A stretch of DNA of 64,000 nucleotides from contig NC_092333.1 in assembly GCF_046630445.1 (NCBI RefSeq), positions 355,727,001-355,791,000 of the forward strand, in the 5' to 3' direction. Within the stretch, counting starts at the first letter, position 1, and each line of letters opens with the position of its first letter. The notes beneath the pieces are model-generated. The model did no database searches and was not told where the DNA came from. It was given only the letters and a program-made list of their open reading frames with translations. The DNA comes from Rutidosis leptorrhynchoides. Taxonomy: Eukaryota; Streptophyta; Magnoliopsida; Asterales; Asteraceae. This document shows, piece by piece, positions 48,623-59,586 of the stretch. The position numbers and the translations under genes were made by a program.

Positions 48623-51600
48623 ATGAAGATTATTTCACTAAATGTAAGTGGTCTTAGGAAAGTAGGTAAGGTTAGATTTAATTGGGTTAGAGATTTAATT
48701 CGTTTTCATAGCCCAGATATTTTTGCAATTCAAGAATCCAAACGGGTAAACATTAATGACTTCATCATTGAAAACCTTTGGGGAAACCAAAATTATGAAT
48801 ATGTTTTTAAACTGGCTGTAGGGTTTTCGGGAGGGCTAATACTTGTATGGAATCTACTTAAATTTAGCATGTCCCAAGTAGTTGAAAAAGAGTTTTTTCT
48901 GGCGATAACAGGAAAATGGGCGGGTAAAGATTATGAATCAATCGTTGTAAATGTTTCTGGACCGAATAACGATTCCCGAAAACACAAGTTTTGGGAAAGC
49001 TTTGAGAATATTATGCAGGTAAATATTGTATACTGGATAATTTGCGGTGATTTCAATGAGGTAAGACGAGATTCGGAAAGGAAGAACTGTGTTTTCATGG
49101 ATCATAGGGCCAAAATATTGAATGACTTTATCGATAGAGCACAACTCATTGAGATCCCTCTAGGTGGCATGAAATTCACCAGAATAAGTGATGATGTATT
49201 AAAATATAGTAAACTTGACAGGTTTTTGGTGTTGGAATCTTGTATTGAATCATGGGTGGACCTTGTGGCATGTACTATTGATAGAAAATACTCCGATCAT
49301 TGCCCGATCATTTTGAAAGATTCTAACAATGATTTTGGGTCGAGGCCGGTTCGGATTTTTAAGAGTTGGTTTGAAGACGAGGAAAGCGAGGACCTAATCA
49401 AATCTACATGGGGCATAGTTACAAGAAATCCGTGAGTGGATTGTATTTTTCGTGATAAACTAAAGCATGTAAAAGGGATCTTGAAAGAAAAATGCAACCC
49501 AAAATATAGTCAACTAAATGGGGAAATTGAAAGTCTACAAAAAGAAATTGCGAAATGGGAAAAATTGGTCAGCACACGTGATTTAACTGACTTCGAAATC
49601 TCTACATGGCTTGATTCGAGGAAAAAATGATTACAAAAGGATAAAGAGAAGGCGGACATTTTAAAACAAAAAGCAAGTGTAAAATGGGCTACGGAAGGTG
49701 ATGAAATTAGTAAATATTTCCACTCATGTATTAAAAGGTAGCAAAATGAAAAAAACATCCGTGCTATAAACTCAAATGATTTGTAGATAGAAGACCCGGA
49801 AACTATCAAATTGACAGCCTTGAACCATATCCAAGATCGGTTTCGTGAGCAAGGGACAAGACAATTTAGATTTCGTGGACCACTTGATAAACGACTAACT
49901 TTGGAGGAAGCATCGGGCCTTGAACTACCCTTTACTAAAACGGAAATCCATGATGCTATAAAAAATTGTGGCGGTGAAAAGGCCCCGGGTCCCGATGGTT
50001 TTAATATGAAATTCTTCATCAAATATTGGGACCTAGTAAAAGGTGAACTCTTCGCCGCTTTTACTCATTTTTGGGATGTCGCGGAAATTTCTAAAGGGTC
50101 CAACTCATCGTTTATTGCTCTAATCCCCCGAAAACACGACCCTCAAAGATTTAATGATTACCACCCAATTAGCCTCATCGGGTGCCTCTATAAAATTCTA
50201 TCCAGAGTGTTAACAAAGAGGTTACAATGGGTCATATCTTTGGTTATCGAAATTGAGCAAAGTGCCTTCATAAAAAATCGCTACATATTAGATGGCATAT
50301 TGATTTCAAACGAGGTGCTTCATGACATCAAAGCTACAAAAGGTAAAGGTTTATTGTTTAAAGTAGATTTCGAAAATGCTTTTGATAGTATCAATTGGGA
50401 TTTCTTGATGGAAATTATGGAATTAATGGGTTTCGGGGTAAGCTGGAGAACTTGGATTAAAGCTTATTTTTCCTAGACTTCTATCTCAATTTTGAATTAA
50501 CGATTCTCCTACCAAGGGTAAGAGACAAGGAGACCCGCTTTCACCATATCTTTTTATAATGATGGCCGAGGGTCTAAACCACCTCACGAAAGCTGCAGTT
50601 TCCTCCAATCACTTTTCTATCGGGAGGGATAATGTTCGTCTTACTCACCTCCAATATGCGGACGACACATTATTCTTTGGTACATGGAATAGGAGGAATG
50701 CAAGGAACTGGATGAAAATCCTTAAATGCTTTGAGGCAACATCGGGTTTAAAAATTAATTTTCACAAAAGTTGTCTGTATGGGCTTGGTGTCTCGAAAGA
50801 TGACACGGTATCTATGGCCGAATGCATTGGGTGTACTGTAGGCACACTACCTCTTTCCTATTTTGGGTTACCAATTGGTTCTTCTATGAATAATGAAAAA
50901 GCGTGGGAACCGGTGTTCAAAATATTCGGGAAGAGGCTTGCGGATTTGAAGGCTATATCGCTATCATACGGCGGAAGACTCACTCTTATTAAATCGATAT
51001 TATCTAGTCTACCCCTTAACTTCTTTTCACTTTTTAAGGCCCCGTCGTGTGTAATTGATAAATTAGAGGGTTTGGGACGTCACTTCTTTTGGGGTGGCTC
51101 ACGTGATGTCTCAAAAATGGCCTGGGTTAAATGGGACTCGTGTTTACTATCTTATGAAAACGGGGGGCTTAAGATTGGTTTGTTAGCAATCAAAAATCGA
51201 GCACTACTCGGTAAATGGTGGTGGCATTTTAAAACTGATAATAACTCCCTTTGGACGCAAATAATCAAAAGCATTTATGGGGTAGATAGGGCATTACCGA
51301 GTTATACTAGCCCCCGGCAGGCCGTACATCCTCCACATGGTCGAACATTCTAAGGGTTGGTAGTAGCTATTCGAATTTGATTCTTCGTTATTAATTTTTT
51401 TTTTAAAAGGGTAGTGGATGGAAGCCACATTAGATTTTGGGATGAACCTTGGCTTGGGGACTTCTTACTTAAAAATAGATTCGACAGATTATATCGTCTC
51501 GAGTCAATTCAAAACGCCTCCATTTTCGACCGAGTGCATTGGGTTGATAATTGCGCCATCACTAATTGGCGTTGGTCTCCTAGTATCTCGGGAAGATTAC

Positions 51601-52473
51601 TAGGGGACACAGCCAATCTTACTAACATTTTAATTAGTTTTGTACCTTGCAGCTCTGGACGTGAAGGTTGGATTTGGACCTTAAGCCCTAACGGAGCATT
51701 CTCGGTTAACCTGCTCTCGCGTCTACTAGGCTGTGTAATCTCGGGCAATGTAAACCCTATTATTCGAACCATCCATAACAACCTTGTTCCATTACAGGTT
51801 GAGCTCTTCATTTGGCGGGCAAGGCGTAATCGCCTCCCCACTAGGTTCGAACTTGGTAAGCGTGGACTTGACTTAGGGACGATCCGTTGCCGGGTCTGTG
51901 ACGAGGATCTAGAAACGGTTGAGCACTCAATTATTCTTTGTAAAGTAGAAAAAGAAATATGGATGAAGGTTTTCAACTGGTGGAACATTGTCCCCCTCCT
52001 ACTCTCGGTTTAAATGCTTCGTTTCTTGGAAACGGAGATTCGTTCGATTCGTCTTTTGGTAGGAACCTTTGGCATGCAACTGAATAGGTCACCGGGTATT
52101 TGATCTGGAAGAACCGGAATAACATTACTTTCTCCAACAAGAAATCATCATTTGAGTGGATTTTCAAAGTAATTCAACTTAAATCCTTCGAATGGTGCTT
52201 AAATAGATATAAAAAGGTTGTATTTGATTGGAACCAATGGATCTCGAGCCCGTTATTCTTCGATTCAAATGTTTTCAGGAAATCCGGGATATGTTAGTGG
52301 TTTCAGGAAATCTGTGGATACCAATCCGCGGGGTTATGACTCGATTGTTTTACCATCTAGGAGTTCCGATATTGGCTAATAGATATACCCTCCTTGTAGG
52401 TTTTTTGCCTCACTCATGGAGTAGTCATTTTGGAGGGGAGAAATTGGGATGGTTCGGGGTACTTTGTCGTTGA
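48623..52473 (+). pseudogene. LINE ORF2 (endonuclease and reverse transcriptase)
   Basis: The ATG at 48623 starts an APE-type endonuclease: IISLNVSGL, AIQESKR, CGDFNEV, SKLDRFLV and SDHCPI carry the expected catalytic Asn, Glu, Asp and His. The same frame continues through stops at 49433, 49628, 49739 and 49784 into the RT: EKAPGPDGFNMKF, NDYHPISLIGCLYK, KVDFENAFDSINW (catalytic Asp), then after a shift near 50480 the KGKRQGDPLSPYLFI and LQYADDTLFFG boxes (catalytic Asp pair). The C-terminal part (51414-52013) has the zf-RVT pattern (CRVCDEDLETVEHSIILC), then WKNRNNITFSNKK and IQLKSFEW. Both enzyme sites are conserved, but the frame is broken in at least seven places. Confidence 0.88.
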
Positions 52474-52817
52474 ATTGCCAACATTGTGCTTCGTTCCATC
52501 TCAGCTTGTTTTCTCAAGTAAAATCTCCTTCTTAATGATAATGAACGGACCACATCGTTTTCCTACGACAACGGGGGCTTATATCGTTCGTTAGATAGTT
52601 ATAACTTTCTCTTTTCATCGTTTTCCTAGATGTAACTTTCTCGTTTTGATTGAACGTTGTGATTGTAAATGTTATTCTTTTAATATATAATAAATTTTAC
52701 TTTGCTGTTAAAAAAAAAATAAAATTCCCTCAATTAAAACTCAAAATTATTTCACAATTCTCTTTTCATCAAACTCAAATAAAATTCGGTTAAAATTTAA
52801 GACAACTTCTACAAACG

Positions 52818-53221
52818 TCAGAATGGATAACAGGTTATTCGATATGGAAAAACCGAAATGCTTCAGGCTTTTGTAAAGAAAAATCTAACAGCGCGTCCAT
52901 ATTGAATGAAATATACAAATCAAATGATTCGATTGGATCTCATGACGGTGGAAAAATAGAGGTCTAAGTGGCAGAAGTGGTTATCCGGTCCAAACACATT
53001 CGATGCTGCAATATCAAACAAAAAGGTATAGGCTGAAGATGTAAGCTACTGGTTTTTAATTCTGAGCACAACAAAATGCGCTTATAACTCGTATCATAAT
53101 TCAGATGTCATATACTCATCGGGTTGTATAGACAGATTAGTATGGATCATATCATCTTATGGTATTCAGTAGTACATAATGTTATTCATATATATAATCT
53201 CTTTGCTTTTCAAGAAAAAAG
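52818..53221 (+). pseudogene. 3' fragment of a second LINE
   Basis: Encodes EWITGYSIWKNRNASGF, the same C-terminal ORF2 motif as the LINE just upstream (IWKNRNNITF). It has one stop, a short 3' UTR and an A-rich end (TTTGCTTTTCAAGAAAAAA). It is diverged, so it is not a duplicate of the 46010-52713 copy. Confidence 0.65.
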
Positions 53222-53696
53222 CCAATGACTTTATGATCACTTGATCTTTGATTATGGATCTAGTGTTATTTTTAGTCAGATCAGTTTTCCCTCATTTTTC
53301 TCAACCTGTCTGGTTGCTCGTAAAAAATATGGATTTTTATTTAAGGTTTAAGAAAAAACAAAAATAAAACACACAATAAATAAAAATATCAATTTCCACG
53401 AACTACTACGAAAGTAATGTTTTGCAGTTTCGATGCATGATTTCGTGGGTTTTCTATTGGTTGGACGACTTTTATTATTAACAAATCACATGGCCCATAA
53501 TTGGGCTTCATGTGATTATCAAATCCCAAGAACAACCTTCTACTCTTATTTTCATTAGATTGGATGAAATTCTTCCTGATTCAAATTTATTTTTCCTCAT
53601 TATAATATATAATAACACTAATCATGCATTAGCTGGTTAATTTACAAAGTATATAATATAGATAAATGAATAAATTAAAAACGTGAAGATGTTGCA
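53222..53696. other. Unassigned sequence
   Basis: AT-rich, no gene or repeat structure recognised. Confidence 0.5.
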
Positions 53697-53706
53697 TATT
53701 GTTATA

Positions 53707-54190
53707 GGGATTATCACTAAAAAAACCTATTTTTTAACATTTTTTGCGTAAGAATTAAAAAAAAATTGTCAATTTGACCTCGCAAGGAGCAAGGTGCATT
53801 GCTCCCTTGCGTCCTTGCGAGTTGCGGCCTTGGTTTTACTGGGAGCAAGGTGCCTTGCTCCTTGCTCACAGTTGAAAGCAAGAACGCAAGGTGCCTCTTG
53901 CGACCTTGCTTCCACCTGAGAGCAAGGAACAAGGAGCAATGAGCAAGACACCTAGCTTGCTCCTTGCACCCAGGTGAAAGCAAGAAAGCAAGGTGTCTCG
54001 TGCTCCCTTGCTTTCACCTGGAGCAAAGAGCAAGACACCTTGCTCCCAGGTAGAACCAAGGTCGCAAAGCCGCAGGGCGCAGGGGAGTAAGACACCTTGC
54101 TCTTTGCGAGAGAAAATTGACAAAAATATTTTTTTTAACTCTTACGCAAAAAAGGTCAAAAAAATGGATTTTTTTTTGTTGATAATTTCC
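53707..54190. mobile_element. Mutator-type MITE (484 bp) with 10-bp TSD
   Basis: Terminal inverted repeats of about 85 bp: the left starts GGGATTATCACTAAAAAAACC and the right, inverted, starts GGAAATTATCAACAAAAAAA; both continue to TTTTTTGCGTAAGA(A/G)TT. It is flanked by TATTGTTATA at 53697-53706 and 54191-54200. A 9-11 bp duplication and GGGAAATTA-like termini are typical of Mutator-like elements. The interior is GC-rich and dense in GAGCAAGG/CCTTGCTC inverted motifs. There is no transposase. Confidence 0.85.
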
Positions 54191-54200
54191 TATTGTTATA

Positions 54201-54723
54201 TGTATTTGTAGGGTGTTATTGGTAAATTACCAACTCTTTAACTCCGTATTTTTATAGCAAAAACTTTTTGTACTATAAATTACGAGTAAAATGTAACATT
54301 AGTTGAATATTACGAGTACTATAATTTTAGTCGGACCTGGTATATTTTAGGTTGACCTTTTAAATAGATTTACTAATTGTTTATTTTTAGTCGGATCTGG
54401 GTATATTTAGGTTAACTTTTTATATACATTTATTAAATTTAATAACAGGTTAGTGTACTAATTATTCGCTATGTTTATGGATGATAAAAATTACTCAGTA
54501 TAAAAATTAGAGGAAGAATTGAAGTGGTGATGGTGAAGCATGTGAAAAAGAATCAAAAACCAATAGAAAACGAAAATTTAATGACTTAAGTCAAGCTCAC
54601 GCCAAGAATCCCGCCAGTATCATTTAATGACTTAAGTAAAGCTCTTCCCGCTCTGCTTCTTCAAAAAACATAGTTTTCTTTTATTTTTATAAATTATACA
54701 TACATATATATCAACAAAAGGTG
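54201..54723. other. Unassigned sequence with two small tandem duplications
   Basis: TTTTAGTCGGA(C/T)CTGG begins two copies of a unit of about 63 bp (54325-54387 and 54388-54445). ATTTAATGACTTAAGT begins a second pair (about 54577 and 54621). No gene seen. Confidence 0.6.
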
Positions 54724-54942
54724 TTTGTTGTATTTTTTTTTTTTTTTTCGAAAAGCAAAATATATAAACACGAGCCCACTAAGGGGGGAAACCCAAACAC
54801 ACATATCCAAGCCGAAGGTTACAAATACAACGAGAATAAAAAACGAAAGAGCACTAAGTTGCGGAGTTAGCAACTACCAACCATTACATTTCACAAGACA
54901 AGACCATGGATCCCAGATCCAACCTAGCCAATCCTATCTATG

Positions 54943-57436
54943 TGTAACATCCCGCGTTTTTTCGTTAAATTTATTTTTAACACTATCTTTTTTTTTTAAT
55001 AATACCTTTCGTTATTTAAATTCGTAGTTTCCGTTGACCAACGTTCTTAATTTTCCCGTTATTTAATTATAACATCACTCGTTTACTCGAGCGTTTTTAA
55101 AATATTCGTTTGGTTAATTCCCGCACCCGTTTTGAAACTTGAGGGACCGAGGTTGCCAAGTAGGCAAACTAGTTAACTAGGTCAACTAGTCAACCCACCT
55201 TATCCATCCATTCATTTCACCTCCCACCTTCTCCCTCTTTTCTCTCTACTTCCCTTTCATGAACTCAAACACCCATCCTCACAAATTCATCATCTAAATC
55301 CGATTGGAGAAGCAAACATCAAAACAAATTACTTTTTCGTGATCCTCTCTTCATCCTCTTCGATTTGGTACCAATTTCATAGCTTGGGGTAAAGTTTCTA
55401 AAAACTCTAGATTTCTCTAAATTCGTGTTTTTGACTTGAAATGGTGTTAGTTAGTGTCTATGGCTCGTGTATAACATGAATATATGTTTTGTTTGTTCGA
55501 TTCGTTGTTTTGAGTAACTAGTTTGAACATTTGAAATGGGTGTGCTTAATCCTTAATTTTGAATGAGTTAATGTTGTTAAATTGTTAGAGTTTATGTTTT
55601 AAAAGTGTTACTAGCATCTTTAGCATCAATTTGATGTGTAGGTTGATTTGGAAAACATCATTAACATGATTATTGGTTTTGTGATTCTTGATTAGGGTTT
55701 GATGAACTCTAAAAGGAAATTTTGATGCTTTGAATGCCATGAAATGTTATTAGTTAGTGATTAGTTGTATTGTATGTTTCATTACCTTCAAAACGGCATA
55801 TCATATGTGTGAATTGCATTCCCGAATCTTAAAATGCGTTTTGTAAACTTGAAACGATGGTTTTGAACATTTAATGACCACTTGACGAGTTTTCGGTTAT
55901 TGTAATTGATGTTTTTGCTTGGTGAAAAGTAGTTAGTTGTATTCCTTGTCAAAATACCTTTTCAACGATATAAGATACTTGTTTTGGATGTTTACGGTTT
56001 AGGATTTATGGGTATTTGAAGTTGGATTCGTGCTTGAGTGTGAAAACTGCCAGATTTCTCTGCACAGGTAATGGCGCGGCGCGCCATGTACCCGCGCGGC
56101 GCGCCAAAGTGGTCTGTCCAATTTTGTCGATTTTTGAATAATGTTTACTATGCTACGCACCTCCGATTCACATGTAACTTGTCCTAACATGCTCACATAT
56201 GATTAAAAACCTCAGAAAAATAGTTCGGGACCCGACCCGAACGTGTTGACTTTTCGTTGACTTTGACCGACCGAAGTTCGACTTTTTGTCAAACTTAACC
56301 AAATGATTGTGCAATCTTTCTAACTTGTTTCTATACTTGTATCTTGCATGAAACTTGACAAATTGTTTCACATGCTACATAATCGAGTCGTAACGAGCCA
56401 TAGGACTAATTGAACACATTTCACCCGACCTTGTGTCGTAACCGGTTAATTGATATAACTTATTTGTTTAGGTCAAGGCTAAGCAACTTTCATGCACACG
56501 TTTATGTTGTGAAGTACTTTATACTCGTGCACTCGAGGTGAGATCATAGTCCCACCTTTTCAACAACTTTTTATACTTTTAAATTGTGGGCTGAGAAATA
56601 TATACTTTGTTACATTTTGTACTACTTACTTTTATACTTTGAACACAAGTACGATGAAACAAACATTCCACAGCGAGTTAGAACAAAAATCCTCAATTCG
56701 ATTATCATTAGTTACACTTGCAGGGTGTAAGCGAGAACTTATATTGTATGGCCATACGGGTTTGACAAACCCTCATTCAAACGGTTCGCTACCGTTTACG
56801 AATGGAATATATTTTCGAGAAACAGTGTATGTTCTAACACTATTGTGATGGGGTTCTATGGAAGGAATGTTAAGCATTGATAATTGGGTGCTCGCGAACA
56901 AACTTTTGGAATGCAACTTTTGGATGATCAATTTTATGGAGATATTAAATCTTGTGGTTCAAAAATAACGTTTATTACTACTTATGATTTCACCAACGTT
57001 TTTCGTTGATAGTTTTCTATATGTTTCTCAGGTTCATACTTGGCTATTTGATACATGCTTCCGCGTACACTCATACTTGCTTGGAGTCGAGCATACATGC
57101 ATACACTCTGATTTCTTGCTTGGGGTCAAGCATACATACATACATACGCTAGTGATAGCACCTTTGGATTCAAACATATTGTTTACATACTTACGCTATT
57201 TATAGCAACCGCGATTTTAAACTAATTATGTCGCAAGTTACCTCATTTATAATTTATACTTTTGCAAACTTAAAATTGTTGTCGAACGATTTTGTAAACT
57301 AAACTTTGCAAGCATGATACGTTTCAAAAGAATGCGACATAATTTTGGTCAAACGAGTCTCATATAGGGACTACGACCACGTTTCGGGACCTCAGTTAGC
57401 GACGCCGTCAATGACGATTTTGGTCGGGTCGCCACA
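54943..57436 (+). repeat. E3 left (5') LTR, 2494 bp
   Basis: Non-coding. It contains a GC-rich double motif GCGCGGCGCGCC (56070-56105) in otherwise AT-rich DNA, and repeated CATACATACATACA-type runs near 57130. Confidence 0.92.
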
Positions 57437-57438
57437 GA

Positions 57439-57450
57439 TGGTATCAGAGC
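57439..57450 (+). promoter_or_regulatory. E3 primer binding site
   Basis: TGGTATCAGAGC, tRNA-iMet type, 2 bp after the LTR. Confidence 0.92.
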
Positions 57451-58600
57451 GTTGGTTGTAGGGAACTAGGATGTGCATTAGTGTGTATGACAGAGTCGTT
57501 GGGACGCATTAGTGAATCTAAACTACAACCGGATAGTTAGCCATTGCATTCTGACATTCATTTGCTATAGATAGCACTTACTTGACTACTTGTGCATTAT
57601 ACTTGAATCATTCTTAGGCAAACTTTTTAATGGTACCCAACCTTCATCATACGAACTCGTATTCCGCCACTTTTTGGTAACACACGTGAATTCAAGGTTT
57701 ATACGCGTACGGATGACCACAACTTCGTTAGTCACTCTAGTTCGGGAATTCTGACTCCTTGGTTGTTATCCACCCCGTCTCAGCGTACTATCAACAAGTG
57801 TTGTAAAATTACCACCACCACTCTAGATGAGTATCGTCATCACTATTTATCACTACGGTTGCGTACTACTCATTATCATGACTCGTTACTCTTTTCATAC
57901 CTGAATACATTATTGTCTGACTCGAACCGCATTGACGTGAACAAACATTTATACACTTCCCTCGGGGAACGCTTCTTTAGAGTTGCAGAAATTCTTTCGA
58001 TTTAATACGAGTCACGTTTGAGACGTCGTTACACTTTGTTCATTCTAGATCTTCACAGTTACACGAACTTGATGTTATGGAGTGATGTGGGAATGGAGGT
58101 ATGAGTTAGCGTAATATAACGACACTCGATCAACGTGGTTATATTACGGTAAGCCATACCAAAGTTCTAATGACTCGTGATGGTGATTGGACTCGATCAA
58201 CCTAATCACCACCATGTGCCATGTACATGACTTCATTTTTCTTGTTTGAATATCCAAAAACTCCGAGAATGTTGATAACAACCATACCAGGGACACATCT
58301 TCGAATATTGTCGAACCATACCCATGCTTCCGAAGGAATGACAAATTCTTTCATTTTCAAACATATGTTACACGTGTATACTATCTCGTTTTCGCACAGT
58401 TTTATCGATGAACTGCGATATGCTTGTTATGCTCATATCGAGGTGGAAACTTCTCCCGCATTACACTCGTACTTTCGTATAAATAAACCTTTTACCTAAA
58501 TTCTCAATGGAGAGAGAGACTCTTCACACTATACAAGCATTCGCCACGAGGGTGAATAGTCCTAACGAACATTTTCGAAAATCGATAAATCTTCCGCGGC
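57451..58600. other. E3 internal leader and middle, no intact gene
   Basis: No gag motif recognised. The block around 58080-58210 is homologous to the E1 and E2 internal regions (shared ATGAGTTAG, TGATGGTG, CATGTGCCATG) and contains the 35-bp palindrome. Confidence 0.6.
58112..58146 (+). other. 35-bp conserved imperfect palindrome, E3 copy
   Basis: Arms are TAATATAAC and GTTATATTA. Relative to E1 and E2, one arm base (T to C) and its partner (A to G) have both changed, so pairing is kept. The centre TCGATCAA has one mismatch. Confidence 0.6.
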
Positions 58601-58639
58601 GCGAATTTCTTGAGAAACTTGTTCTATCTAACATTTTCA

Positions 58640-59520
58640 AGTCCTAACAAACTTTTTCAAATATACCTTAAAGAAATGTACCTCGTTTTGGATCGAGATT
58701 CTCATTTCACTTCTAGATTTCGGAGTGCCTTACAAAAAGCCTCGGGACCACGCTTAAACATGAGTACAACACATCAACGCATCTCGAAGGGCCAAACAAA
58801 CATACGATTCAAACCTTGGAAATCATAAAACGAATTCGTGTTATCGACTTCAAATTTACTTGAGAAAAGTACGTGCCTTTAGTCAAATTCTCTTACTACA
58901 ATAATTTTCATTCGAGTATTAACGTCACACTTTTCGAGGACCCGTATAGCCGTGAATGTCATTTTCTTAAATTGTTGAACCGAAGTAGGTGACAAGCGAA
59001 CCACCGGACCCGAACTCATTCATGAAACAACCGGAAAATTTTTCAATTCCAGGAAAGGCTCAAGACGGCCCGTAGTCGCCAAAAGAGCCATACAAGGGTT
59101 AAACGTAAACCTCTCGAATTCCAAGTGGGAAACCGCGTAACGTTAAAAGCCGCACCTTGAAAAGGTGTAGTCCGTTTCGGAAACGTAGAAAGCTAAATCC
59201 GCGATATTTTTAGTCTTTTTGAAATTTTGGGGTGTGTTGTGCCCGTTGCTTACCGCTTCAAACTTCCGACTCAAACAAATTCCGTTCATCCTACATTCTG
59301 TGTATCAAACTTAAAGGCGTGTCTTGCGAGACAAGAACTTGTTATCCTCTTCGATGGACTTACTATCAACGATAAACCTCACTTCCAAGGAGGACCGGTT
59401 GAAACTATAAATCGTGGAACCAAACTTTAAACCAACGTAGAATCGCGACTGTCGAAGTTTGTTGAAATACCCGAGGGAGTACATTCACTTATTCGTAGAA
59501 CCGACAACGCAAGATCTCGA
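58640..59520 (+). pseudogene. E3 integrase remnant (core end and C-terminal module)
   Basis: Decayed Tekay/Del-type integrase: LDRDSHFTSRFRSALQKA (second catalytic Asp region), then EVGDKRTTGPELI, RKPLEFQVGNRVTLKAAP and KGVVRFG of the GP[Y/F] module, and VAYRFKLPTQTNSVHPTF and CVSNLKACLA. The catalytic Glu region (around STTHQR) has lost its usual sequence. The upstream half of integrase, RT, RNase H, protease and gag are missing. Several frameshifts and stops are present. It identifies E3, and by shared motifs E1 and E2, as chromovirus-derived. Confidence 0.78.
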
Positions 59521-59549
59521 GGAAGAAACAACGACTACTACTTCCAACT

Positions 59550-59568
59550 AAATTTCGGGACGAAATTT
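59550..59568 (+). promoter_or_regulatory. E3 PPT-side hairpin
   Basis: AAATTTCGGGACGAAATTT, a perfect 8-bp stem with a GGA loop, followed by CTTTTAAGGTGTAGGTAA and the right LTR. Confidence 0.65.
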
Positions 59569-59586
59569 CTTTTAAGGTGTAGGTAA

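Larger units (their letters stand above)
46010..52713 (+). mobile_element. L1-type LINE, near full length, decayed
   Basis: About 6.7 kb with ORF1 (RRM-type), ORF2 (endonuclease, RT, zinc-binding C-terminus), a 3' UTR and a poly(A) run at 52709-52718. The 5' end is set approximately where the non-coding leader begins; no clear target duplication was found. An upstream frame (about 46281-46560, with DDEGD and LVERRRK) probably belongs to the start of ORF1. Multiple stops and frameshifts make it inactive. Confidence 0.85.

Noticed and set aside
46010-52720. Target duplication for the near-full-length LINE
   Set aside because: I compared the sequence after the A-run with the 5' region and found no convincing repeat.
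53717-54123. Overlapping ORFs in the GC-rich core of the MITE
   Set aside because: Open in several frames because of repeated GAGCAAGG motifs; the element is 484 bp with no transposase domain.
58144-58344. Antisense microprotein homologue in E3
   Set aside because: The minus-strand ORF near the palindrome has no similarity to the E1/E2 peptide; E3 seems to lack it.
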